The notes beneath the pieces were generated by a model. That model saw only the letters and a list, made by a program, of their open reading frames with translations, was not told the DNA's origin and searched no databases. The translations under genes were made by a program, and so were the position numbers. A stretch of DNA of 23,271 nucleotides. It comes from an uncultured Ruminococcus sp. (lineage in GTDB: Bacteria; Bacillota; Clostridia; Oscillospirales; CAG-272). Below are positions 15,777 to 23,271 of this stretch, in pieces; the first letter of the stretch is position 1; each line of letters starts with the position of its first letter. Location: positions 1 to 23,271 of the forward strand of contig CADAXH010000004.1 in NCBI GenBank assembly GCA_902791785.1. The letters run 5' to 3'.

Positions 15777-17741
15777 ATGGCAGAATTATTCAAACTGCAT
15801 TCGCCTTATTCAATGACGGGCGATCAGCCTGAAGCAGTCGAATCCATCGTTGAAGGATTGAACAAGGGCGAAAAGGAAATGTCCCTCATCGGCGTTACCG
15901 GATCAGGAAAAACATTTACGATGGCAAACGTCATAGCCAGAATGAACCGCCCGACAATAGTGCTTTCACACAACAAGACCCTGGCGGCACAGCTCTGTTC
16001 GGAGTTCAGAGAATTCTTTCCTGAAAATGCCGTCGAATACTTTATTTCATATTACGACTACTACCAGCCTGAAGCATATGTTCCGGGCAAGGATCTGTAT
16101 ATTGAAAAAGATTCTCTTGTAAATGACGAAATTGACAGACTAAGACACAGCGCCACATCCGCTTTGTTCGAAAGAAGAGATGTCATCATCGTCGCCAGCG
16201 TATCATGCATATACTCACTTGGTGACCCGAGTGAATACAAAAGCCTGGTGGCTTCTGTAAGAGAGGGACAGACAATTGACATGCGCAAGTTTATGCGAAA
16301 ACTAATTTCCATAAACTACACAAGAAACGACATCGCGCTCTCCAGAAACAATTTCCGTGTCAGAGGTGACACGCTGGAAATAATGCCCTCATCAGAAACA
16401 GACCTTGTAAGAATCGAATTTTTCGGTGACGAAGTGGACAGGATTACCGAAGTAAATGCACTTACGGGCGAAGTAAAGAGAAGACTCAACTATATTGCAA
16501 TTTATCCTGCGACTCACTATGCAACTTCAGACGAAAAGAGAGAAGCTGCTCTTCAGGATATCTATGAGGAAATGGTTGAGAGAGTTGAATATTTCAAGGC
16601 TGAAGGACGCTTCATAGAGGCACAGCGAATCGAGGAAAGAACTAAATTTGACCTGGAAATGATAAAGGAAATGGGTTATTGTTCAGGAGTCGAAAACTAT
16701 TCAAGAGTCCTGACAGGAAGACCTGCAGGATCAACACCGTACTGCCTGCTTGACTACTTCCCTGACGACTACATTATGTTTGTTGACGAGTCACACGTAA
16801 CACTGCCTCAGGTAAGAGCAATGTCGGGCGGCGACAGATCCAGAAAACAGTCTCTCATAGATTACGGTTTCAGACTTCCGTCCGCTTTTGACAACAGACC
16901 TTTGAGATTTGAAGAATTTGAATCCGAAATCAATCAGGTCGTGTATGTGTCTGCAACACCAGGACCATATGAAAAGGAAAAGAGTTCCAGGATGGTGGAA
17001 CAGATAATCAGGCCGACCGGACTGCTTGATCCGAAAGTTGAAATAAGACCGATAGAAGGACAGGTTGATGACCTTCTCGGAGAAATACGCACAAGAGCAA
17101 AGAAAAACGAGAGAGTGCTCGTAACGACCCTCACCAAAAAAATAGCGGAGGATTTGTGCGAATACCTTGGCACAAACGGAGTCAAAGTCAGATATATCCA
17201 TCACGAAGTCGATTCTCTTGAAAGACAGGAACTGATCAGAGACCTGCGTCTTGGTGTTTTTGACTGCCTCGTCGGAATTAACCTGTTGAGAGAGGGACTG
17301 GACATTCCCGAAGTATCTCTTGTTGCCATACTTGATGCAGATAAAGAGGGACTTCTCCGCTCAGAAACGTCTCTTATTCAGACAATCGGAAGAGCTGCCA
17401 GAAACGAAAACGGTCTTGTCATAATGTATGCAGATACAATGACGGATTCTATGAGAAGAGCCATCAAGGAAACTGACAGAAGAAGAGCAATACAGCAAAA
17501 ATACAACAAAGAGCACAATATTGTTCCGAAGACAATAAAAAAGGAAGTCAGGGACATTATTGAGATCAAATCCAAGAAAGACATCGCCAGAGCTCAGCAG
17601 AAAGGCAAGATGTCTGCTTCAGAACGCAACCTGCTGATAGAACAGATGCAGAAAGAAATGAAAGCAGCAGCAAACATGCTGGATTTCGAGAGAGCTGCAT
17701 ATCTGAGAGACGCAATTGCAAAAATCAAAAATCCGGAGTAA
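15777..17741 (+). CDS. uvrB: Excinuclease ABC subunit UvrB
   Basis: UvrB is the damage-verifying helicase-like core of nucleotide excision repair. It is loaded onto DNA by UvrA and then recruits UvrC for incision. The 654-residue length is typical. Walker A GVTGSGKT has Lys45, the beta-hairpin region reads SYYDYYQPEAYVP, DESH lies in MFVDESHVT, and VSATPG and QTIGRAARN are present. The C-terminal UVR domain that binds UvrC is intact (EQMQKEMKAAANMLDFERAAYLRD). AAGGAGG lies upstream of the ATG at good distance. uvrA follows three bases after the stop, and a consensus promoter precedes the pair. Confidence 0.98.
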   Translation: MAELFKLHSPYSMTGDQPEAVESIVEGLNKGEKEMSLIGVTGSGKTFTMANVIARMNRPTIVLSHNKTLAAQLCSEFREFFPENAVEYFISYYDYYQPEAYVPGKDLYIEKDSLVNDEIDRLRHSATSALFERRDVIIVASVSCIYSLGDPSEYKSLVASVREGQTIDMRKFMRKLISINYTRNDIALSRNNFRVRGDTLEIMPSSETDLVRIEFFGDEVDRITEVNALTGEVKRRLNYIAIYPATHYATSDEKREAALQDIYEEMVERVEYFKAEGRFIEAQRIEERTKFDLEMIKEMGYCSGVENYSRVLTGRPAGSTPYCLLDYFPDDYIMFVDESHVTLPQVRAMSGGDRSRKQSLIDYGFRLPSAFDNRPLRFEEFESEINQVVYVSATPGPYEKEKSSRMVEQIIRPTGLLDPKVEIRPIEGQVDDLLGEIRTRAKKNERVLVTTLTKKIAEDLCEYLGTNGVKVRYIHHEVDSLERQELIRDLRLGVFDCLVGINLLREGLDIPEVSLVAILDADKEGLLRSETSLIQTIGRAARNENGLVIMYADTMTDSMRRAIKETDRRRAIQQKYNKEHNIVPKTIKKEVRDIIEIKSKKDIARAQQKGKMSASERNLLIEQMQKEMKAAANMLDFERAAYLRDAIAKIKNPE

Positions 17742-17744
17742 TTC

Positions 17745-20564
17745 ATGGAACCAAAATACATAAAAATCAAGGGCGCGAGAGTTCACAATCTAAAAAACAT
17801 CGACGTCAATATACCCAAAAATTCAATGACGGTTATCACAGGCCTTTCAGGTTCGGGCAAATCGTCTCTTGCTTTTGACACTCTCTATGCCGAAGGACAC
17901 AGAAGATTTGTAGAATCCCTCAGTTCTTACGCAAGACAGTTTCTGGGCCAGACGGACAAACCTGACGTCGACTCAATTGAAGGACTCAGCCCCGCCATAG
18001 CAATAGATCAGAAAACAACTTCTAACAACCCGAGATCCACCGTCGGAACAGTTACCGAAATCTATGACTATCTCAGACTCCTTTTTGCAAGGGTCGGAGT
18101 ACCTCACTGTCCGGTATGCGGAAAAGAGATAAAAGCAATCCCGACTGACACAATTCTTGACACAATCAAGTCAATGGACGAAGGAACAAAATTTGTGGTT
18201 CTCGCTCCGGTAGTCAAAGATAAAAAAGGAACACACGAGAAACTGTTTGCTGAATGTCTTAAGAACGGGTACACAAGAGCCAGGGTAGATGATGAAATGG
18301 TTGAGCTGACGGATATGCCCGAACTCGACAAAAACAAGATGCACAACATCGAGATTGTAATCGACAGACTGGTTCTGAAACCGGGTATTGACAGCAGACT
18401 TGCCGATTCAGTCGAAACGGCACTGAAACTCGGAAACAATACTGTCGAAATATATGACATGGACAAGAAAAAAGCCACGACATATTCCCAGAATTATGCG
18501 TGTGAAGAACACAACTTTACAATGAGTGCGCTCGAGCCAAGGCTTTTCTCTTTCAACGCCCCTCTCGGAGCCTGCCCGACATGTTCTGGAATCGGATCAA
18601 TTCAGACCCTGTCAAGGGACAGAATCATCCCCGACAAGAGCCTGTCAATAAAAGAAGGCGCAATAGATGTGCCTGGGTTCCTCAATGCAGATGAAGAGAG
18701 CTGGGGAGGTTCTCTTCTTGTTGAAGTCGGAAAAGCATATGGTTTCACACTTGATACCAAAATAGAAGACATGACAAAGATTCAGCTTGACGCTCTGTTC
18801 GACGGATGCGGACAGCAGACTTTCCATGTAGTCAGATCGTTCGAAGGAAGAATTCACGATGGTCCGGCAAAATGGAAAGGTCTTTTTGCCACCATAAAGA
18901 ACAGACGCGACCAGCTGTGGTCAGATAAATATGAAGAGTACTATGATTCGATTCCATGCCCTGAATGCAAAGGAAAAAGACTCAAACCTGAAGTTCTTTG
19001 TGTAACTGTATCGGGAAAAAACATTCAGGACGTCTGTGACATGAGCATACTTGACTCAATCAACTTTTTCGAAGACATGAAACTGAATCACGAAGACGAA
19101 CAGATATCCCGTGAAGTAAACAAGGAAATAAAGTCACGACTGTCATTCTTGAAAAATGTGGGGCTTGGTTATCTGACACTGTCAAGACAGGCAACCACTC
19201 TTTCTGGAGGAGAGGCGCAGCGAATAAGACTTGCAACTCAAATCGGTTCTTCCCTTTCAGGCGTCATGTACATTCTTGACGAACCAAGCATCGGACTCCA
19301 CCAAAGAGACAATGCAAGGCTCATAGGAACGCTGAAAAGCCTCAGAGACGAAGGCAACACTGTCATAGTAGTGGAACATGACGTTGAGACAATGCAGGAA
19401 TCGGATTACATCATAGATATAGGACCCGGAGCAGGTATACACGGAGGTGAAATAGTTGCCGAAGGAACTCCTGCACAGATATCCAGAAGCAGCAAATCCC
19501 TTACAGGAAAATATCTGTCAGGAAGACTGTCAATTCCCGTTCCGAAAGAAAGAAGGAAAGGCAGCGGACAATTCCTGACAATTCAAGGAGCTGCTCAAAA
19601 CAACCTGAAAGATCTGACCGTCAGCATTCCTCTCGGAACATTTACGTGCGTAACCGGTGTTTCAGGGTCTGGAAAATCTTCACTGATTGAAGGAGTCCTG
19701 CTCCCGAAACTGGAAAAAGAACTAAACAGAGCCAATACATTTCCTGGCAAGTGCAGGAGCATAGAAGGATTTGAAAACCTTGACAAGGTAATCTCGATAG
19801 ATCAGAGTCCTATCGGACGAACACCGAGATCAAACCCTGCAACATACACGGGTTTGTTCTCCGACATCAGAGATTTGTTTTCAAAAACACCTGACGCCAA
19901 AACCAGAGGATACTCAGCAGGAAGATTCTCATTCAATGTTCCTGGCGGAAGGTGCGAAGCATGCATGGGAGACGGAGTCAAATGCATAGAAATGAACTTC
20001 CTTCCTGACGTTTATGTCAAATGTGACGTATGTCAGGGAAAAAGGTACAACAAGGAAACACTCGAAGTCAAATACAAGGGAAAGAGTATCTACGACATTC
20101 TCGAAATGAGTGTTGAAGAAGGACTTCAGTTCTTTGAGAATATCCCAAAAATCCGCAAAAAACTCCAGACTATCTTTGATGTCGGTCTGGGATACATTAA
20201 GATTGGTCAGTCTTCGACAACACTTTCAGGAGGCGAAGCACAGCGTGTCAAACTGGCAACTGAGTTGTCGAGGGCATCAACGGGAAAAACAATATACATT
20301 CTCGATGAACCGACAACAGGTCTTCACTCTTATGATGTTGAATGCCTGCTGGGCATTCTGAACAGACTCACCGATGCTGGAAATACTGTAGTTGTCATCG
20401 AACACAACCTTGATGTCATCAAGACTGCAGACTATATAATTGATCTGGGCCCCGAAGGCGGAAACGGAGGCGGAACTGTTGTGGCAAAAGGCACACCGGA
20501 AGAAGTCTCCAAAGTCGAAGCATCATTTACGGGACAGTACCTGAAAAAAGTTCTGAATTCGTAA
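17745..20564 (+). CDS. uvrA: Excinuclease ABC subunit UvrA
   Basis: UvrA is the ATP-binding damage sensor that forms UvrA2B complexes and hands lesions to UvrB. The 939 residues contain two ABC modules. The first Walker A, GLSGSGKS (33-40), pairs with signature TLSGGEAQRIRLA and LDEPSIGLH. The second Walker A, GVSGSGKS near 638-645, pairs with TLSGGEAQRVKLA and LDEPTTGLH. Cysteine pairs of the zinc modules are visible: CPVC near 124, CPTC near 280, CPEC near 405, and CEAC and CDVC near 740-765. Length and motifs are normal for the family. GGAG, overlapping the uvrB stop region, serves as ribosome-binding site, so uvrB and uvrA are translationally linked. Confidence 0.98.
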   Translation: MEPKYIKIKGARVHNLKNIDVNIPKNSMTVITGLSGSGKSSLAFDTLYAEGHRRFVESLSSYARQFLGQTDKPDVDSIEGLSPAIAIDQKTTSNNPRSTVGTVTEIYDYLRLLFARVGVPHCPVCGKEIKAIPTDTILDTIKSMDEGTKFVVLAPVVKDKKGTHEKLFAECLKNGYTRARVDDEMVELTDMPELDKNKMHNIEIVIDRLVLKPGIDSRLADSVETALKLGNNTVEIYDMDKKKATTYSQNYACEEHNFTMSALEPRLFSFNAPLGACPTCSGIGSIQTLSRDRIIPDKSLSIKEGAIDVPGFLNADEESWGGSLLVEVGKAYGFTLDTKIEDMTKIQLDALFDGCGQQTFHVVRSFEGRIHDGPAKWKGLFATIKNRRDQLWSDKYEEYYDSIPCPECKGKRLKPEVLCVTVSGKNIQDVCDMSILDSINFFEDMKLNHEDEQISREVNKEIKSRLSFLKNVGLGYLTLSRQATTLSGGEAQRIRLATQIGSSLSGVMYILDEPSIGLHQRDNARLIGTLKSLRDEGNTVIVVEHDVETMQESDYIIDIGPGAGIHGGEIVAEGTPAQISRSSKSLTGKYLSGRLSIPVPKERRKGSGQFLTIQGAAQNNLKDLTVSIPLGTFTCVTGVSGSGKSSLIEGVLLPKLEKELNRANTFPGKCRSIEGFENLDKVISIDQSPIGRTPRSNPATYTGLFSDIRDLFSKTPDAKTRGYSAGRFSFNVPGGRCEACMGDGVKCIEMNFLPDVYVKCDVCQGKRYNKETLEVKYKGKSIYDILEMSVEEGLQFFENIPKIRKKLQTIFDVGLGYIKIGQSSTTLSGGEAQRVKLATELSRASTGKTIYILDEPTTGLHSYDVECLLGILNRLTDAGNTVVVIEHNLDVIKTADYIIDLGPEGGNGGGTVVAKGTPEEVSKVEASFTGQYLKKVLNS

Positions 20565-20621
20565 TTTGTGAACAAACCGGTGAAAAATAAACAATTTTTT
20601 AACAATTTATACATAGGATTA

Positions 20622-20649
20622 TTGACATAATTGTGGTAGCATACATACT
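20622..20649 (+). promoter_or_regulatory. Probable promoter for ftsH
   Basis: TTGACA (20622-20627) lies 16 bases from a weaker CATACT (20644-20649) in the uvrA-ftsH gap. Transcription would start near 20656, essentially at the ATG at 20658. That argues against 20658 as the ftsH start unless the mRNA is leaderless. The -10 match is only 4/6. Confidence 0.5.
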
Positions 20650-20677
20650 GACAGATTATGTCTGTAACAAATCAGAG

Positions 20678-20735
20678 AAAGGAGAGTTGGCGACCCTCCA
20701 TTCCGCACAGAGCGGATAAACGCCATAGACAAATG
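20678..20735 (+). promoter_or_regulatory. ftsH leader with distant Shine-Dalgarno and possible stem-loop bridge
   Basis: AAAGGAGAG (20678-20686) is the only strong ribosome-binding motif near ftsH, yet it lies 48 bases before ATG 20733. The bases between can fold: TGGCG (20688-20692) pairs with CGCCA (20721-20725), enclosing a second hairpin TCCGC/GCGGA (20702-20706 with 20712-20716). This would bring the motif to about eight unpaired bases from the ATG. An alternative pairing, GGAG (20681-20684) with CTCC (20696-20699), would hide the motif. The stems are only four to five pairs, so this is a hypothesis. Confidence 0.35.
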
Positions 20736-22724
20736 AAAAGAAATACCAGAACAATACTAATCTACGCCGCAATATTTACTGTTGTAATCCTTTTGGTAAC
20801 TTTGCTGATATCAAGGAACAATCAACAAAAACTTACATACGGCGAAGTGATTGAAAGATTTAAAAATGAAGAAGTAACTGAATTTTCCGTTTCCGGAAGC
20901 AATGTTTTGACATACAAGACAACGGACGGAAAGACATACAGATTTACCATAAGAGATATCGAGCTCTTCAAGAAAGACATCCAGTCCTACATAGATTCTC
21001 AGATGGAAAAATCTGCAGCGAACAGAACTCTTCAGAAGTGGGACATTGTCACCAGCAATAATATATTTTTAGCCTTCCTGCCGCATATTCTTATACTTGT
21101 GGCAATGGTTGTAATCTACTTTGTCTTCTTCCGCAGGATGAATTCCGAGCAGAACAAGGTTCAGAAGTTTTCCAGGGCCAGAATCACATTTGGCCAGGCA
21201 AACAAGAGCAAAGTGTACTTCTCAGACGTTGCCGGTGCAGATGAAGAAAAAGAAGAACTCAGAGAGGTTGTTGACTATCTGCGCAACCCCGCGAAATACA
21301 GAGAACTCGGCGCAAGAATTCCAAGAGGAATACTTCTTGTCGGACCTCCGGGATGCGGAAAAACACTGCTTGCAAAGGCTGTTGCAGGAGAAGCAGGTGT
21401 ACCATTCCTGTCAGTTTCGGGTTCAGACTTTGTTGAGATGTACGTAGGTGTCGGCGCATCAAGAGTCAGGGATCTCTTTGATACTGCAAAGAAGGCCCCG
21501 GCAAGCATCGTATTCATAGACGAAATTGATGCTGTCGGACGTCACAGAGGCGCAGGTTTGGGCGGTGGACACGACGAACGTGAACAGACCCTCAACCAGC
21601 TGCTCGTTGAGATGGATGGTTTCGGAAGCCACGATGGTGTCATCGTAATGGCAGCAACAAACCGTCCGGACATACTTGATCCGGCTCTATTAAGACCGGG
21701 CAGATTTGACAGACAGGTTACAATCAACTATCCTGACATTGAAGGCAGAGAGGCAATTCTGAAAGTTCATTCAAAGAATAAACCTCTGGCTTCCAATGTT
21801 GATTTCAGACATGTTGCTGAAGTTACTGTCGGTTTCACCGGAGCTGATCTTGCAAACCTCATGAATGAATCCGCTCTTCTCGCAGCAAGAAAAGGCAAGA
21901 GCCTTATTGATGCAGAAGACATCAGTGAATCAATCATAAAAATTGAAGTCGGAACGCAGAAAAAATCCAGAAAAATCAAACAGGAAGAAAAGAAAAAGAC
22001 CGCTTATCACGAAGCAGGTCACGCAATTGCAGCTTATTATCTTCCCACTCAGGATCCCGTTAAACAGATTTCAATCATTCCGTCAGGACGAGCTCTCGGT
22101 TATACATTGAATCCTCCTCAGGAAGACAGATACAGCGTTTACAAAAATCAGCTTCAGGAATCAATTGCAATGCTGCTTGCCGGCAGGGCTGCTGAGGAAA
22201 TCGTATTCGGAGACGTCTCCGGAGGAGCGTCAAACGACATCAGCAGAGCAACAGATATAGCACGCAACATGGTCACTCAGTACGGCATGAGCGAATTGGG
22301 AACAATCCGTTTCGGATCCGAACATGACAGAGATGAAATCTTCTTGGGAAGAGATTTCAATTCAACACAGGATTATTCAAATGAAACTGCTGCAAAAATT
22401 GATGAACAAATCAAGAAATTCATCGATGAAGGATATGCTAAAGCAAAACAGATTCTGACTGAACATCGCGACAAGTTGGATTACATTTCCGAATTCTTAA
22501 TTGAAAACGAGACAATGGATGAAACCGAATTCAAATCTGCTATGGAAGGTGCTTCTTTCGAGGAACTCAAAGCAATGGCTGAAGAAAGAAAAGCAAAACT
22601 TGCTGAGGAAAATGCTGCAAAAGCAGCAGTTGATGCTCAGAGACGCCGCGAAGAGGAAGAAAGAAGAAGAAAACGCGAAAGCGAAGAAAACAATCATAAA
22701 GAAAGACCCGGAATGTGGAATTAA
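20733..22724 (+). CDS. ftsH: ATP-dependent zinc metalloprotease FtsH
   Basis: FtsH is a membrane-anchored hexameric AAA+ protease that degrades misfolded membrane proteins and selected cytoplasmic regulators. From ATG 20733 it has 663 residues. TM1 lies at about 7-27, a small extracytoplasmic domain at 28-111 and TM2 at 112-134. The AAA+ domain has Walker A GPPGCGKT (204-211), Walker B FIDEID (261-266), the pore motif FVEMYVGVGASR and arginine fingers in RPGRFDR. The zinc site HEAGH (426-430) and third ligand region NDISRATDIARN follow, then a charged C-terminal tail. Walker A has Cys where Thr is commonest. The frame also opens at ATG 20658, adding 25 residues, but that codon lies at the predicted transcription start and has no ribosome-binding site; 20733 gives the usual short N-terminus. 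A bidirectional terminator follows. Confidence 0.93.
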   Translation: MKRNTRTILIYAAIFTVVILLVTLLISRNNQQKLTYGEVIERFKNEEVTEFSVSGSNVLTYKTTDGKTYRFTIRDIELFKKDIQSYIDSQMEKSAANRTLQKWDIVTSNNIFLAFLPHILILVAMVVIYFVFFRRMNSEQNKVQKFSRARITFGQANKSKVYFSDVAGADEEKEELREVVDYLRNPAKYRELGARIPRGILLVGPPGCGKTLLAKAVAGEAGVPFLSVSGSDFVEMYVGVGASRVRDLFDTAKKAPASIVFIDEIDAVGRHRGAGLGGGHDEREQTLNQLLVEMDGFGSHDGVIVMAATNRPDILDPALLRPGRFDRQVTINYPDIEGREAILKVHSKNKPLASNVDFRHVAEVTVGFTGADLANLMNESALLAARKGKSLIDAEDISESIIKIEVGTQKKSRKIKQEEKKKTAYHEAGHAIAAYYLPTQDPVKQISIIPSGRALGYTLNPPQEDRYSVYKNQLQESIAMLLAGRAAEEIVFGDVSGGASNDISRATDIARNMVTQYGMSELGTIRFGSEHDRDEIFLGRDFNSTQDYSNETAAKIDEQIKKFIDEGYAKAKQILTEHRDKLDYISEFLIENETMDETEFKSAMEGASFEELKAMAEERKAKLAEENAAKAAVDAQRRREEEERRRKRESEENNHKERPGMWN

Positions 22725-22735
22725 TTCCGGATTTC

Positions 22736-22774
22736 CAACAAAAAAACGAACCTCAATGGTTCGTTTTTTTGTTG
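22736..22774. terminator. Strong bidirectional terminator between ftsH and purC
   Basis: A 17-bp perfect inverted repeat (22736-22752 with 22758-22774) has a five-base loop TCAAT. The GC-rich core CGAACC/GGTTCG is flanked by A7 and T7, giving a U tract in both directions. It lies 12 bases after the ftsH stop and 9 bases after the purC stop on the other strand, so it ends both. Confidence 0.9.
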
Positions 22775-22782
22775 TCATATTC

Positions 22783-23271
22783 CTATTCACCAAGAAGTCT
22801 TTTCATTACTTCGTGATAAGCACCTTCAACATCTCCGAGATCTCTGCGGAATCTGTCTTTGTCCAGGTGATCGTGGGTCTTTGCAGCCCAGAATCTGCAT
22901 GTATCCGGGCTGATTTCGTCAGCAAGAATAATCTTGCCGTCAGGTGTTCTACCAATCCGACTCCGCTCATGAACTTGATCAAAAATGCATTGACCTTTAA
23001 AGCGTAATCTGCAATTGTTTTCATTTCTTCGTCAGTTGCCAAACCCATGGCGCGAATGTGATACTCATTAACCATAGGATCGTCGAGAGGATCACTCTTA
23101 TAGCAATACTCTATTACAGGGAATGGGAGTTTTGTTCCTTCGGTAATGCCAAGTCTTTTTGAAAGAGAGCCTGCAGCGACATTTCTCACTATAACTTCCA
23201 GGGGCACTATTTCGACTTTCTTTACAACCGTTTCTCTGTCGTTCAGTTCCTTGACAACATGTGTAGGTACT
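22783..23271 (-). pseudogene. purC: purC (SAICAR synthetase), 3' part, with internal deletion and frameshift
   Basis: PurC joins aspartate to CAIR in purine synthesis. Read leftward from the window edge, the frame gives recognisable PurC: VPTHVVKEL, VEIVPLEVIVRNVAAG, then IKFMSGVGLV ending near 22950. The frame then drifts into unrelated sequence to a stop at 22806. Shifting frame at 22948-22949 restores PurC exactly: TPDGKIILADEISPDTCRFW, then DKDRFRRDLGDVEGAYHEVMKRLLGE and a TAG at 22783-22785. Between the two halves the expected DFKLEFG segment (the PROSITE-type SAICAR synthetase signature) is missing, so about 22-28 bases, a 3n+1 number, have been lost. The encoded enzyme would lack active-site residues and the true C-terminus. 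It may be a real inactivating mutation or an assembly error; all else looks intact. The 5' end lies outside the window. Confidence 0.85.

Noticed and set aside
20565..20657. Terminator directly after uvrA
   Set aside because: The A/T-rich stretch contains a T run but no convincing hairpin before it, so I do not call one.
20658..20732. 25-residue N-terminal extension of FtsH from ATG 20658
   Set aside because: The codon sits at the predicted transcription start with no Shine-Dalgarno sequence, and FtsH proteins usually begin just before TM1, as from 20733. Not fully excluded.
22806..22947. The continuous minus-strand reading frame after the purC lesion as a genuine variant C-terminus
   Set aside because: The alternate frame over the same bases encodes a textbook PurC C-terminus, so the continuous frame is a product of the frameshift.
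22501..23007. 168-codon plus-strand open frame spanning the end of ftsH and part of purC
   Set aside because: It reads out of frame through ftsH, straight through the strong terminator and then antisense to purC.

Overview
The window reads as chromosome from a low-GC, Gram-positive anaerobe of the Clostridia type. The evidence is a WalRK two-component locus with yycH and yycI, SigmaA-like promoters, purine-rich Shine-Dalgarno sequences, AGA as the favoured arginine codon and teichoic-acid-type enzymes. I cannot name a genus. No rRNA, tRNA, CRISPR array, insertion sequence or prophage gene was seen. Coding is dense and no gene-free stretch exceeds 300 bases.

Layout. (1) 1-284 is the C-terminal end of an unrecognised protein, closed by a terminator. 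(2) 349-2580 is a short Lhr-type DEAD/DEAH helicase. (3) 2739-6869 (+) is a three-gene envelope-polymer set: a membrane-anchored alkaline-phosphatase/sulfatase-fold enzyme resembling phosphoglycerol transferases, a fusion of a YidC/Oxa1 insertase with a CDP-glycerol glycerophosphotransferase (TagF-like), and a small 'YLDPSVVTY' membrane protein. (4) 6905-15586 (-) is a long operon-like run, in transcription order: DUF3810 membrane metalloprotease-like protein, walR, walK, yycH, yycI, murA, an eight-helix membrane protein and a LicC-like cytidylyltransferase. It converges with set (3) on a shared terminator at 6873-6904. (5) 15777-20564 (+) is uvrB-uvrA behind a consensus promoter. (6) 20733-22724 (+) is ftsH with an unusual leader. 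(7) 22783-23271 (-) is the 3' part of purC, which carries an internal deletion and frameshift.

How the genes fit together. More than half of the window concerns the cell envelope. WalRK normally tunes peptidoglycan turnover in response to wall state, with YycH and YycI as membrane partners of WalK. Here the same transcription unit apparently also carries MurA, the committed step of peptidoglycan precursor synthesis, and a probable CTP:phosphocholine cytidylyltransferase. Facing it is a set that could make or modify a glycerophosphate-containing polymer: a cytoplasmic TagF-like domain tethered to an insertase-like membrane domain, and an extracytoplasmic phosphotransferase-like domain. The YidC-TagF fusion is the best candidate for an undescribed system. 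The purC lesion is the clearest anomaly and may be a real mutation or an assembly error.
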